Assembly: GCA_913054495.1 (NCBI GenBank)
Contig: CAJXIY010000011.1
Span: forward strand, 1-46,349
Origin: an uncultured Gammaproteobacteria bacterium
GTDB lineage: Bacteria; Pseudomonadota; Gammaproteobacteria; Pseudomonadales; Pseudohongiellaceae
Reading direction: 5' to 3'
DNA length: 46,349 nucleotides
Made by a program: the position numbers and the translations under genes. Position 1 is the first letter of the stretch. Every line of letters begins with the position of its first letter. Below, in pieces: positions 27,039-36,209 of the stretch. The notes under the pieces are model-generated. The model searched no databases. It was not told where the DNA came from and was given only the letters and a program-made list of their open reading frames with translations.

Positions 27039-29225
27039 CTAATCTGGCAACTTGAACACATACAGTGCGTTATGCCCGTCCGGGCTGCTCAGCTCCGGCG
27101 CCAGGAAACTGCCGATGCGCCATGGGCTGCCGCCCTCGCGGCCAGCAGGAATGGCGATGTACTGTTCGCCATCGATGGCATATGACACTGGAAATCCCTG
27201 CACCGATGTAGCGAGTCTGGTGCGCCATAGTTCCTCACCGTTGCTGACGTCGTAGGCGTGGACGTAACGGTCGTAGTCGCCTATGAACAAAAGACCGCCG
27301 GCCGTACTCAAGGCGGCGGTCAGGAAAGGCGCGCGCTGCTCCACACTCCAGGTCTCATCCATGGTGGCTACGTTGTAGGCACCCAGTTTGCCGAACTGCT
27401 CATCGGTGCCGGGCATGGGCATCCATCTGCGATCCCCTTGATTGCCACCGGAGCCGATTTCAAACGTAGTTTGCCGGGGTGACATCTCCATGCAGGACTG
27501 GCTGAGCGGGATGATCAGTTGCGCGGTGGGGGGGTGATAGGTACTGGACTGCCAGTTATGGCCGCCGGCGGTGGAGGGGCATACGGAGAGCCATTCTCCT
27601 ATTTTCATGTTGCGAATGTCTTCTCGATACCGTACCTGCCCGGTTTCCAGGTTGAGCTCCGAGAACACATTTTGATAAACCGTTTGTCTTAAGCCCCGGA
27701 ACTCTCCGCTGCGACGATCCAGCTTCCAGAGGATGCCGCTCTTGCCAATCGTCAGCAGGAAGGGCTCATCGAACAAATCCACCAGCACCTGTTCGAATGC
27801 CTCATCCATGTCCAGGGATTCGCCGGGCACGTGCTGTCGATACCACACCAGGCGGCCATCGTCCGGATTCAGTGCCAGGGTGGAATTGGAATACAGGGCG
27901 GCGTCTTCGGTGGTGAGGCCGCGGCTCGCCGCCATCCAGGGCTTGGCCTGGGCGGTACCGAAAAACACAAGATTCAGATCGGGATCCCAGCTGCCGCTTA
28001 CCCAGACATCGACGCCACCTCGGAATTCCAACGGCAGTCCACCCCAGCTATCGTCACCGGCTTCCCCGGGTCGGGCGACAGTATAGGTACGCCAGAGTTC
28101 TTCGCCGCTGCGGGCGTCGTGGCCGGTGATAAAACAGCTCTCTTCATAGAACCGACCACAACCGGTGATGCCGTTGATGACCTTGCCATTGGCGACAATG
28201 GGACCGCTGGTGTTGGAGTAGCCCAGGCTGCTGTCCGCGATTTCAACATCCCAGCGTACGGCACCGGTACGGGCGTCCAGCGCCACCAGGTGCGCGTCGG
28301 TGGTGGCGACATAGATCATGTCCTCCCACATCGCCAGTGTACGCAGATGCCCGCCCTGGCGACCACCTTCTGGAAACTGCCGGCGATACTCCCATAATAA
28401 GGTGCCATCTCGCCCATTTAAGGCCTGCACGACGTTGCCAAAATTGGGGATGAAAATAATACCATCTCTAACCAGCGGCGCTGGTTGGCTGCGGCCGGGA
28501 CCCATGCCCCAGACCCAGGCCAAGCTCAGCTTGTTAACATTGTCGGTATTGATTTGCGTGAGCGGCGTAAAACCGTGGCTCTGTGGAGTGCGGCGCCAAT
28601 AGGTCCAGTCGGCGGCGGCTGGGTCTATCAGCTCAGCCGTGGTGACATTGCGAAAACCTGGAAGCGGTTCCAGGGATCGGGTCAGTGCGCGTTCAGAGCG
28701 GTAGATGGTGGCAACTTCCGGCACGCTGCTGCGAGCAGAGGGGGTGGGCATGGTGCCGGCTCTGCCGGGAACCGGTAGTCGCGGGGCTTGCTGCTGCACC
28801 GCGTTGGCGCTATCGCCAATGAAGGCGACCGCGTCAGATGAGAAGCTTAATGCCCGGGAGCCCGGGGCAATATCGTTGGCGCTGAGCAGGTGCGCCACCA
28901 GGGCCGCGTAGTCTGCATCTGCCAGGCTCGCCGGCGCCTGTGGTGGCATCGTGCGTCTGATTAGATCCAGCAGCTCGCTGACACTTCGATTCGACCAGTT
29001 GCTGGTGAAGTTGTCGCCGGCAAGCGCCGGTGCTTCGAATGAACCCTGCAGATCCAAGAGATGACAGACGGCGCAGTTCTGTTGATAGATGGTGGCGCCA
29101 GTGCCGGCCTGGGCCTGGGTAAAGCTGGCTTGCTCGAGCTCCTGCGCCAGCGAGGTGGCAGCGCAGGAGACTGCGAACAACAGCGACACGCAGAGAAGTT
29201 GTTTGCGGACGCTTGGATTATTCAT
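27039..29225 (-). CDS. Cytochrome c - PQQ alcohol dehydrogenase fusion, exported
   Basis: Quinohaemoprotein of about 728 residues from the ATG at 29225: signal peptide about 1-28, haem c motif CAVCH at 51-55 with likely axial Met93 (RTMPPQ), a Pro/Ser-rich linker (about 140-200) and an eight-bladed PQQ propeller starting at [21 protein letters not shown]. The haem domain is N-terminal, unlike classic quinohaemoprotein ADHs where it is C-terminal. The catalytic region reads [10 protein letters not shown] with D472 and D474 (D-x-D). A Cys pair CGRFYEESC lies at 356-364, in the loop that often holds the metal Glu. The frame is open to 29300, but 29225 fits the signal peptide. It is the last gene of a three-gene operon. 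Confidence 0.92.
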   Translation of the reverse strand: MNNPSVRKQLLCVSLLFAVSCAATSLAQELEQASFTQAQAGTGATIYQQNCAVCHLLDLQGSFEAPALAGDNFTSNWSNRSVSELLDLIRRTMPPQAPASLADADYAALVAHLLSANDIAPGSRALSFSSDAVAFIGDSANAVQQQAPRLPVPGRAGTMPTPSARSSVPEVATIYRSERALTRSLEPLPGFRNVTTAELIDPAAADWTYWRRTPQSHGFTPLTQINTDNVNKLSLAWVWGMGPGRSQPAPLVRDGIIFIPNFGNVVQALNGRDGTLLWEYRRQFPEGGRQGGHLRTLAMWEDMIYVATTDAHLVALDARTGAVRWDVEIADSSLGYSNTSGPIVANGKVINGITGCGRFYEESCFITGHDARSGEELWRTYTVARPGEAGDDSWGGLPLEFRGGVDVWVSGSWDPDLNLVFFGTAQAKPWMAASRGLTTEDAALYSNSTLALNPDDGRLVWYRQHVPGESLDMDEAFEQVLVDLFDEPFLLTIGKSGILWKLDRRSGEFRGLRQTVYQNVFSELNLETGQVRYREDIRNMKIGEWLSVCPSTAGGHNWQSSTYHPPTAQLIIPLSQSCMEMSPRQTTFEIGSGGNQGDRRWMPMPGTDEQFGKLGAYNVATMDETWSVEQRAPFLTAALSTAGGLLFIGDYDRYVHAYDVSNGEELWRTRLATSVQGFPVSYAIDGEQYIAIPAGREGGSPWRIGSFLAPELSSPDGHNALYVFKLPD

Positions 29226-29296
29226 GCCATCATCTCTTGTTATCAGCTGCCCGCCGATTATTGCGGCGGCTCCGGCCGTCGACCCGATCGATCGAT

Positions 29297-30640
29297 TCAA
29301 TTCAGCGACAGGGTTTCCTGATATGCCCGCCTCTGGGCTATTGCCTGCACATACTGCTCTTCATCGATATAGGTGATGCCGACCCAGGCATGGCTCATCT
29401 CATCGACACCCCGGCGGCCAAACACCACCCACTGGTTGGGGTCCGGGTTAATCGGATTGTTCGCCGTATTATCGAACACGGTGGTGAATTGCAGCACCGT
29501 GCCCCTCGGCAATATGGGTTTTACTTCGTCGGCATAAATGTAGGCGATCTGCCAGGTGTGGTTGTATTTATTCACCTGGCTCAGCACTTCCCTGCGACCG
29601 TCGGGATAAATGGCGGTCATGGTCATCACCTTGCCGCGCATGTGCATATGGGGACGAAAACTGTGAAGCACCGCCGGCGATTGCAACACGTGGGTGCCCT
29701 GCAATACCTGATAGCCATGGGGAGGGATGATGATGTCCTGTCCCCTGGCCATGCCATTGAGGCCGTCTACCCTGAACATGGATTCGCCATTGGTGACGAG
29801 TTCTGGCTGCTGACCTTCGGGATAAAACCAGAGGCCGACCTCGACCACATCGTCTTCACCCTCGATACCCACCGGAAAATAGTGCAGGTTCCAGGCGATG
29901 TTGCCACCGGCCGGCACCAGCATGCCCGTGCCCTGAGGGTACATTTCCCAGGACTTGCCGACACCATATCTGGCCAGCGCCACGGCGCGGCCGCCATCGG
30001 CGGGCTGCAGCACCGCATGGCCGTGGTGCACGACTTTCTTGCCCAGAGGATAGGAGGGCTTAAATTCCGCCGCGCGCAGCCAGCGATCTGATTCGAGGCC
30101 TTCAAATGGCACATCCGGTGTCCACCACTGGTCCTGACCATTGGCGATCACATCATAGGGCCTGGACTTGATAATCAGGTCAGGCGGGCCTAACTCCTCG
30201 GCCAGGTGCCAGGCACCGCCAGCGAGCAACTGGATCGGTGCAGGCAGGTTCGCCGGGTCGCCCTCGGGCGCTCCCCCGTCCGCCCAGGCGGCGAGCGTGG
30301 CTATCTGTTGTTCCGACAGCGAGGCATCGTTCTTGAACTGTTGTATGCCGGTGGTAGGATCGTTATGCCAGGGCGGCATCATGCGCTTGCCGGTTCTGTC
30401 TTTTATCAGCGCAGCGAAGGGCCTTACCTGCTGGTAGGTCTGCAATGGCATCGGGCCGATACCGTCCGGATTGTGGCAGCTCACGCACTTCTGCTGCAGG
30501 ATCGGAGCCACATCCCTGGCGTAGACAGGGGCGAATGCGCTACCGTCCTGGGCCAGCATGCTGCCGGCGAAACCCGTCAGCACCAGGAAGACGGCTAATT
30601 GTAAAATACTACCTCGATGTGTTTGCCTGTAACTGTTCAT
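29297..30640 (-). CDS. Cytochrome c - copper type II (PHM-like) monooxygenase fusion, exported
   Basis: Periplasmic fusion of 447 residues from the ATG at 30640 (AGGAG seven bases upstream). Signal peptide about 1-30; haem c CVSCH at 52-56 with an axial candidate in the MMPPWHND segment (Met87 or Met88). The rest matches the copper type II, ascorbate-dependent monooxygenase fold: H205-H206 in [11 protein letters not shown]253 in NLHYFPVG, H331 and H333 in PHMHMRG, and M415 in DEMSHAWVG. These are in the order HH, H, HxH, M known for peptidylglycine hydroxylating monooxygenase (two CuH His, third His, CuM His-x-His and Met). Ascorbate is the usual electron donor; the fused haem suggests another donor here. 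Middle gene of the operon. Confidence 0.85.
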   Translation of the reverse strand: MNSYRQTHRGSILQLAVFLVLTGFAGSMLAQDGSAFAPVYARDVAPILQQKCVSCHNPDGIGPMPLQTYQQVRPFAALIKDRTGKRMMPPWHNDPTTGIQQFKNDASLSEQQIATLAAWADGGAPEGDPANLPAPIQLLAGGAWHLAEELGPPDLIIKSRPYDVIANGQDQWWTPDVPFEGLESDRWLRAAEFKPSYPLGKKVVHHGHAVLQPADGGRAVALARYGVGKSWEMYPQGTGMLVPAGGNIAWNLHYFPVGIEGEDDVVEVGLWFYPEGQQPELVTNGESMFRVDGLNGMARGQDIIIPPHGYQVLQGTHVLQSPAVLHSFRPHMHMRGKVMTMTAIYPDGRREVLSQVNKYNHTWQIAYIYADEVKPILPRGTVLQFTTVFDNTANNPINPDPNQWVVFGRRGVDEMSHAWVGITYIDEEQYVQAIAQRRAYQETLSLN

Positions 30641-30704
30641 TCGGCGCTCCTGTTTAGAGGTGGATCTCAAGCTGTGTGGTTTATTCATTGCTGCTTCAAT
30701 TCTC

Positions 30705-31553
30705 TTAATTACTGATATCGACCGTAAAATAGGCATTGGTATGGCAACAGTAAAATTCAAACGCCGCGATACTGTCAATGGTCTGCATGCGCACAATATA
30801 GCGCCCCGCGGCTGCGAACGTCGCCTCAACTTCGGTGGGTCCAGCACCGGGTTTCATCATATACTCCAATTCGTCGAATTCGACAACACCCGGTCCAGAA
30901 TGCTTGGCCCATCCCACCCATATTTCCTCGTCGGGGTGTTCGATCCAGGCGCCTAAGTTTACCGCTTCCCCCACCCGTCCGCTAATAGTAGCTTCGGAAA
31001 ATATACCCTTGCGACCACGCACGCCGACACCATCGGCGGATAGTTTCACCAGCGGTGCCACGTCACCGCGACCGCCGGAAGCCGGCTCGTCCAATACATA
31101 AGCCGGCAGAATGTGTCCGGGGATGCTCAGAGATTGGCTGGCGCTGCTCAGATTCCACACCACGGTTTCATCGATGCCGAAACTGGCAGGCACGGTGACG
31201 GTAAAAACACAGAATTTGTGCCGGTAGCGCGGTGGCAGTGGATCGAAATGGGTGGGCAGAATGGCGTCCAGACTGGCGTCGCTTAGATGGTTATCGGTAC
31301 CCAATGGAATTGTCAGTGACTGTTCGGAATTGAGATTGAAGAAGCTGAAACAGAGACTCTTGCTGCCATCTGCATTGGCAAACCAGCCGTCGAACAAGGG
31401 AATTACGGGTTGCCCTCGCGGTCTGATGACGTCGGCGGACCAGATTTGATCAGACAACTGAATCTGTTGTGCCATCGACCCCGGCGCGGGCAGGACCAGC
31501 AACGCCAAGAAAAACAGGCAGTGCTGGGCTGACAGGCTTTTGGTCATCATCAT
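30705..31553 (-). CDS. Secreted protein of unknown function, Ig/PKD-like C-terminus
   Basis: A 282-residue protein with a signal peptide (about 1-28, ending GSMAQQ). The N-terminal part contains Trp/Phe-rich beta segments (FDGWFANADGSKSLCFSFFNLN). The C-terminal part (about 175-282) reads as an immunoglobulin-like beta sandwich: VGEAVNLGAWIEHPDEEIWVGWAKHSGPG, then AAAGRYIVRMQTIDS and EFYCCHTNAYFTVDI. The double Cys is notable. I do not recognise a named family. It is the first gene of the operon with the copper monooxygenase and PQQ dehydrogenase, 64 bases upstream of the former, so it may bind or present their substrate. Confidence 0.7.
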   Translation of the reverse strand: MMMTKSLSAQHCLFFLALLVLPAPGSMAQQIQLSDQIWSADVIRPRGQPVIPLFDGWFANADGSKSLCFSFFNLNSEQSLTIPLGTDNHLSDASLDAILPTHFDPLPPRYRHKFCVFTVTVPASFGIDETVVWNLSSASQSLSIPGHILPAYVLDEPASGGRGDVAPLVKLSADGVGVRGRKGIFSEATISGRVGEAVNLGAWIEHPDEEIWVGWAKHSGPGVVEFDELEYMMKPGAGPTEVEATFAAAGRYIVRMQTIDSIAAFEFYCCHTNAYFTVDISN

Positions 31554-31568
31554 GGTGACGGACTCTTT

Positions 31569-31583
31569 ACAGGCTGTTATGCC
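31569..31583 (-). promoter_or_regulatory. 15-base motif shared with the leader at 24760-24774
   Basis: Same 15-mer as at 24760-24774, here in the short leader of the copper monooxygenase/PQQ operon, upstream of the ATG at 31553. Spacing to the start codon differs between the two sites. Confidence 0.3.
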
Positions 31584-31722
31584 CGCCGATAGTACTCAAT
31601 ACACGCGCTGTTGTCTCCTGCGCGGCGTGAGCCCGGTAGCGACCTTACTAATTGCAGGCTTGGAGCCACTTTGGTACCTTCTGCGGGGTAGTCACGGTGA
31701 ACAGTAGTCACACAGGAGCGTC

Positions 31723-32349
31723 ATGACGGTTTCGAGACGAGGCAAACGGGCCAGAACCTGGGTCAGGGATGATACAGAGCAGCGGGGAATCGGCCAGACC
31801 GTCAGTAGAAGAACTATTTTCAAGCTGGGTCTGCTTGGTGGCATCGCCTTGCCGCTGTCGGCGCTGGGGCAGCCAGCGGATAGAATGCGACCGCAGCCTG
31901 GTGATCGACTGGTGTTCGAAGAGGGTCCGAACCAGGGTGAATTGGTGCGGCCGGAATTGCTGGATCTGAATCAAAAACCGGTGTCGGCGCTGGCTCAAGA
32001 CCCGGAAACCGAAGTCCTGCGAGATGGCTCACGCCTGAACCGGGTGATGATTACCCGCATCGACGTTGACGCCATGGGAGAACGTTATCGCGGCAACGTG
32101 GCCGCGGGTGTGATCGCCTATTCGGCGGTGTGCACCCATACCGGCTGTGACGTGATCGATTGGGATGCAGAGAAATTGAACATGGCCTGCCCCTGTCACG
32201 AATCCCAATTTGATATCTATGAAGGCGGCAAGGTGGTGGGCGGCCCGGCGCCACGACCTCTGGCGATGCTGCCGCTGGAACTTGTGGATGGCGTGGTTTT
32301 GGTGGCGGCGGTTTTTCGCGGCCGGGTTGGTTTTACCCAGCAGTTCTAG
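31723..32349 (+). CDS. Rieske [2Fe-2S] protein with Tat-type signal
   Basis: A 208-residue Rieske protein. The N-terminus has a twin-arginine motif SRRTIFK (28-34) followed by a hydrophobic stretch, indicating Tat export of a folded, cluster-loaded protein. The cluster site is complete: C137 and H139 in CTHTGC, C156 and H159 in CPCHES, and the disulfide cysteines C142 and C158, as in high-potential bc1-type Rieske domains. No cytochrome b or c1 gene is adjacent, so it may be a standalone electron carrier. AGGAG lies four bases before the ATG. It is divergent from the copper monooxygenase operon and precedes a PQQ dehydrogenase by 92 bases. Confidence 0.9.
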   Translation: MTVSRRGKRARTWVRDDTEQRGIGQTVSRRTIFKLGLLGGIALPLSALGQPADRMRPQPGDRLVFEEGPNQGELVRPELLDLNQKPVSALAQDPETEVLRDGSRLNRVMITRIDVDAMGERYRGNVAAGVIAYSAVCTHTGCDVIDWDAEKLNMACPCHESQFDIYEGGKVVGGPAPRPLAMLPLELVDGVVLVAAVFRGRVGFTQQF

Positions 32350-32441
32350 GGCATCACTGCATTGTTCAGAGGTGCCCCGGTTCATTCAGGCCCTTCCCGA
32401 AGAAAAATCGGATATTTAGAAGAACCATTAGAGGATAAGTC

Positions 32442-34163
32442 ATGTTGAAAACACCTAGCCGTTTCCTGCTCGCCTGCGCCGTATTAGCGTGGTCCTCGAT
32501 TGCTCTGGCGCAATCCCTGCCCCCCTATAATCCGGTGACAGATGCGAGATTACAAAACCCGGAGGCGAGCAATTGGCTCATGTACCGTGGCTCATACGAC
32601 TCCCACGGTTACAGCAGCCTGGATCAAATCAACAGAGACAATGTAGATGAGCTTAGACCTGTCTGGAGTTTCTCCACCGGGCTCAGAGAAGGGCACCAGG
32701 CACCCCCGATCGTTAATGATGGTTATATGTATGTCAGCACGCCGCAAAATCACATCATCGCCCTGGATGCTCGCAGCGGCGATATGATCTGGCGCTACAT
32801 CAGGTTTCTGCCGGACGATTTGCAACAGATGCATCCCACCAATCGAGGCGTCGCACTGTATGAAGATCGAGTCTACCTGGCAACGGTGGATGCCTACCTG
32901 GTTTCTCTCGATGCCTTGACTGGCGAGGTAATCTGGGAGGCAGAAGTCGAGGATTATAACGCGGGTTATTACATGACCATGGCACCGCTGGTCGCCGATG
33001 GCAAGGTGATGGTGGGTGTATCTGGTGGTGAATTAGGCATTCGTGGGTTCGTAGCGGCCTTCGATGCCATGTCCGGCGAACCGGTGTGGAAGACCTTCAC
33101 GATTCCAGCGCCGGGTGAGCCGGGTTCCGAATCCTGGCCCGGTGACACCTGGAAAACCGGTGGCGTTCCGGTGTGGGTAACGGGTTCCTATGATCCCGAA
33201 TTGAACCTGGCTTACTGGGGTACTGGCAATGGCGGACCCTGGATGGGTGACACCCGCCCCGGAGATAATCTCTACGCCACCTCGGTTATAGCGTTGGATG
33301 TAAGCACGGGAGCATTAATCGCCCATCATCAATATCACTGGAATGACTCCTGGGATTGGGACGAGGTGTCTGCACCGCTGCTCATCGATTTTGAGCGCGA
33401 TGGCAACACCATTATCGGCATGGTGCATCCGGCTCGCAATGGCTATCTGTGGTTTCTCGAACGGCAAGCCGCGACGATTAATTTTGTCGATGCCAGGCCC
33501 TATGTTTACCAGGATGTGTTCACCAGCATCGATCCGGTGAGCGGGCGTCCCGAATATGACATGAGCAAGAAGCCGGGCACGGGTTACGAGGCCAGCTTCT
33601 GTCCGTCGCTCTGGGGTGGGAAAGACTGGCCGCCTGCCGCTTTTAATCCGCAGTCTCGCCTGTTATTTATCCCGGCTAACGACAACGTTTGCTCTACCAT
33701 GATCGGTGAAGAGATTCAGTACCGTGCAGGTCGCTCCTATATCGGCAGGGGCAGATCCGATAACGGTGGGTTTTTTGTGAGACCTGGCACCAATCATGTC
33801 GGTGAGCTGCAAGCTTGGAATGTGGACACAGGTGAACGGGTCTGGACCGCTACCTTCGAGAGTCAAAACTGGGGACCGGTGTTGGCGACAGCGGGTGAGC
33901 TGGTATTCATGGGCGGCACCAACGATCGCTACTTTCGTGCCTTCGATGCGAATACCGGCGAAATCCTGTGGCGGCAACGCACGAACTCCGGTATCACCGG
34001 CGTTCCCGTCACCTATACCCTCGATGGCAAGCAATATGTGGCGGTGCAGTCGGGCTGGGGTGTCGATGCTCAGCGCGAACAGAACCTTCTGAATATGGTG
34101 AAAGGCGAAAATCACTACGTACCTCAGGGTGGGGTTATCTGGGTGTTTGCGCTGCCTGATTGA
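32442..34163 (+). CDS. PQQ-dependent alcohol dehydrogenase, lanthanide-type motif, exported
   Basis: A 573-residue quinoprotein with a signal peptide (about 1-23, ALAQ) and no haem. Typical methanol/ethanol-dehydrogenase residues are present: E197 in GVSGGELGIRG, N263 in GTGNGGPW, D305 and D307 in NDSWDWDEVSAP. The extra Asp two residues after the catalytic Asp is the known mark of lanthanide-dependent (XoxF/ExaF-like) enzymes, so this is the best candidate in the window for a rare-earth alcohol dehydrogenase. GGKDWPPAAFNPQ is the usual late active-site loop. It follows the Rieske gene on the same strand, which suggests Rieske may accept its electrons (inference). Confidence 0.92.
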   Translation: MLKTPSRFLLACAVLAWSSIALAQSLPPYNPVTDARLQNPEASNWLMYRGSYDSHGYSSLDQINRDNVDELRPVWSFSTGLREGHQAPPIVNDGYMYVSTPQNHIIALDARSGDMIWRYIRFLPDDLQQMHPTNRGVALYEDRVYLATVDAYLVSLDALTGEVIWEAEVEDYNAGYYMTMAPLVADGKVMVGVSGGELGIRGFVAAFDAMSGEPVWKTFTIPAPGEPGSESWPGDTWKTGGVPVWVTGSYDPELNLAYWGTGNGGPWMGDTRPGDNLYATSVIALDVSTGALIAHHQYHWNDSWDWDEVSAPLLIDFERDGNTIIGMVHPARNGYLWFLERQAATINFVDARPYVYQDVFTSIDPVSGRPEYDMSKKPGTGYEASFCPSLWGGKDWPPAAFNPQSRLLFIPANDNVCSTMIGEEIQYRAGRSYIGRGRSDNGGFFVRPGTNHVGELQAWNVDTGERVWTATFESQNWGPVLATAGELVFMGGTNDRYFRAFDANTGEILWRQRTNSGITGVPVTYTLDGKQYVAVQSGWGVDAQREQNLLNMVKGENHYVPQGGVIWVFALPD

Positions 34164-34428
34164 TGGTTATTGAAAAAACGTTATGGTGACGACGCGCTGC
34201 GCTCCCGTACCCTTTCACCTCAGCAGCTTGCACCCGTCCCGGGTGCTCTCGCTCGGTCAGGAGCCCAAAGGACGGTCTCCTTCGGTCACTCGATGCGGCG
34301 CTTTAATTGCTGATGTGAAAGGATACGGCATCCCATCGCTTGAGAATTCAGCGTGAACTCGAACCATTCGACTTCGAATTTGGTATTGATTACAAAACTC
34401 TGAGCTAGATTGGGAACTGGGAGCAAAG
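34164..34428. other. Intergenic region with a large inverted repeat
   Basis: No gene is supported in this 265-base gap between convergent genes. It holds a 20-base inverted repeat and a smaller hairpin (listed separately). Confidence 0.5.
34205..34328. repeat. Imperfect inverted repeat, MITE- or terminator-like
   Basis: Arms at 34205-34224 and 34309-34328 match at 18 of 20 positions as reverse complements (CCGTAcCCTTTCACcTCAGC), with 84 bases between them. Inside lies a perfect 6-bp hairpin GCACCC/GGGTGC at 34230-34246. It sits between the 3' ends of two convergent genes. Confidence 0.7.
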
Positions 34429-35691
34429 CTACTCGTAATCCGGTGCAACGAGCCATTTTTTGTCGGTGGCCAGCGGCGCGGTCAGTGTGTGTAGAAAGGC
34501 TTCGAGCTGGCTTGCTTCGACGGCTCGCAGTCCCAGCGGCTTGGCTTCGTTGTGATTTAGCATGGATGTGGGGGCGTCGTTGTAGTGCTGGATGACTTCA
34601 GAGAGGGTCTTGAATTGTCCGCCGTGCATATAAGGCGCGGTGAGCGTGACATTACGCAGGGTCGGGGTTTTTTGTGCGCCCACCAGGTCGTTTTCGTCAC
34701 GCGCGAAACGTAATTCGATGCATTCACTGGCGTCAGCGTCACTGAATTTCCCGAGACAATTAAACGGATCTTCGCGAGCGGTGCGAATGCCATCATACCT
34801 GCCCATTGGGGGCAGTTGTCCCGCAATAGCAAAGACACCGGTGTTGTGAAATTCATGATTGGTAAACAGCGGGCCATTATGGCAGCTTGCACATTGGGCC
34901 TTGCCAAGGAATAGCTGCAGTCCTCCTACCTCCGCCCCGGATAGTGAACCGGTATGCATCGTACTCGGGTCGGTGGCGATGGCGGTGGCGTAGTCGTCAA
35001 ATCTTGCCGGGCCGGGTAGTAGCTGGCGCTGATAGGCGGCCAGGGCCTTGCCGAGATTACTGAAGACCGTGCTTACGGCTATCTGCGCGTCAGTCTCCAT
35101 GCTATTCCAGGCCGCCACTCGCTCGGCGTTACCCAGGGGAGAGGCGGAATCTGGCAGGTGATCTGGCACCGCCAGGGGGCCGAACAGACTTTCATACAAT
35201 TCCCGGTAGGGCTGGTCGGCCAGGATCAGGCGCAGTACAGCCACTCGATCGGTATCGTGTTCGACGGCGGCTTCCAATGGCGCTAATGCCTGCGACCATT
35301 GGCTGTCCTTGCGCCCATCCCAATAAAACCAGGGGCTGTAAGCAATACCCACCAGGGACGGGGTGTGACGCGAACCCATGCTTAGCCCCATCGCCAGAGC
35401 CAGTCCGTCGGTAAACATCAGCTCGGGTTGGTGGCAGCTGGCGCAGGCAACCTTGCCGTTGCTGCTGAGCCGGGTATCGAAGTAAAGACGGTGGCCTAAT
35501 TCGGCAGCGGCCGGATCATCCGCGAGGCGATTACTGGAATCCGGAGGCAGATCCGGCAGGCTCGCCAGCGCCAGTGACTGTATCAGCCGGACCTCCTGCT
35601 CGGACCAGCGCTCCGGCAGTGGCAGCGCTACATAGCGCCAGGCCAATACAGCCACCAGCAACAAAGAGGGAATCACCAGCAATTTTTTCAT
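34429..35691 (-). CDS. Dihaem cytochrome c peroxidase/MauG-like protein
   Basis: Periplasmic dihaem protein of about 420 residues from the ATG at 35691. An N-terminal hydrophobic signal/anchor (about 1-24) precedes two haem c sites, CASCH at 83-87 and CASCH at 267-271, spaced as in bacterial dihaem peroxidases and MauG. FDTRLSSNGKVACASCHQPELMFTDG and GKAQCASCHNGPLFTNHEFHNTG are typical of the group. It may reduce peroxide or oxidise a partner protein; MauG-type members can modify protein Trp residues. The start overlaps the stop of the upstream FixH-like gene by one base (TGATG), so the two are translationally coupled. The frame is open upstream to 35760 but that part overlaps the partner. 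Confidence 0.9.
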   Translation of the reverse strand: MKKLLVIPSLLLVAVLAWRYVALPLPERWSEQEVRLIQSLALASLPDLPPDSSNRLADDPAAAELGHRLYFDTRLSSNGKVACASCHQPELMFTDGLALAMGLSMGSRHTPSLVGIAYSPWFYWDGRKDSQWSQALAPLEAAVEHDTDRVAVLRLILADQPYRELYESLFGPLAVPDHLPDSASPLGNAERVAAWNSMETDAQIAVSTVFSNLGKALAAYQRQLLPGPARFDDYATAIATDPSTMHTGSLSGAEVGGLQLFLGKAQCASCHNGPLFTNHEFHNTGVFAIAGQLPPMGRYDGIRTAREDPFNCLGKFSDADASECIELRFARDENDLVGAQKTPTLRNVTLTAPYMHGGQFKTLSEVIQHYNDAPTSMLNHNEAKPLGLRAVEASQLEAFLHTLTAPLATDKKWLVAPDYE

Positions 35692-36116
35692 CACAGCGAG
35701 AATTCTATGGAGGTGCTGTGGACCTGGTCGCCGACCCTGAAGTCGATCACAATCTGCCATTTGCCAGGCATGTGAAAGCGCATTCCTTCGAGTAGATACG
35801 TACCATCCCTGACTTCCTCAGTTACCTGGGGCTGTGTCGGCAGGCCGTGATCATGATCTGGCATGCCGCCGGTAACGGTAATCTGAGCGTTGCTTACTGG
35901 TGTGCTGTCGACACCTGTGATTTCGATGTACCAGCTATGGATGCGGTTGATTTCTAAAGGTGATAGCTGGCTGAAAATCTTCACCGAGTAACCATCGCCG
36001 CTAGTGCCCACGAGATCTGGCATGGTGGATTCTACGGCGCCGAACAGGTTCGATCCCGCCACTAAAACCGGCGCGAGCCACAGCGCTTTTGTAAGGGCAG
36101 CTTTGAAGAATGGCAT
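35691..36116 (-). CDS. FixH/YtkA-like periplasmic protein with Met/His motif
   Basis: A 141-residue protein with an N-terminal hydrophobic signal or anchor and a beta-rich domain. The motif GGMPDHDHGLPTQP (M85, H88, H90) and GMRFHMPGKW (M112, H115, M116) give a Met/His cluster that looks suited to copper binding, as in YtkA/FixH-related domains. It is the upstream gene of a two-gene operon with the dihaem peroxidase. A role in loading metal or as a redox partner for that protein is an inference. Confidence 0.75.
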   Translation of the reverse strand: MPFFKAALTKALWLAPVLVAGSNLFGAVESTMPDLVGTSGDGYSVKIFSQLSPLEINRIHSWYIEITGVDSTPVSNAQITVTGGMPDHDHGLPTQPQVTEEVRDGTYLLEGMRFHMPGKWQIVIDFRVGDQVHSTSIEFSL

Positions 36117-36209
36117 ACGGTCTCTGCGTGATCTGAAGTGTACAGGGCAGGAGGCTAGCCAGTTATTACCCGCGAGGGATTTTACCAGAGTTTCGCGGGC
36201 GATGGTTAA

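Noticed and set aside
28485..28778. Plus-strand frames across the haem-PQQ gene, and similar ones at 29213-30091
   Set aside because: These are antisense shadows of strongly supported minus-strand enzymes; low-complexity composition and no domain.
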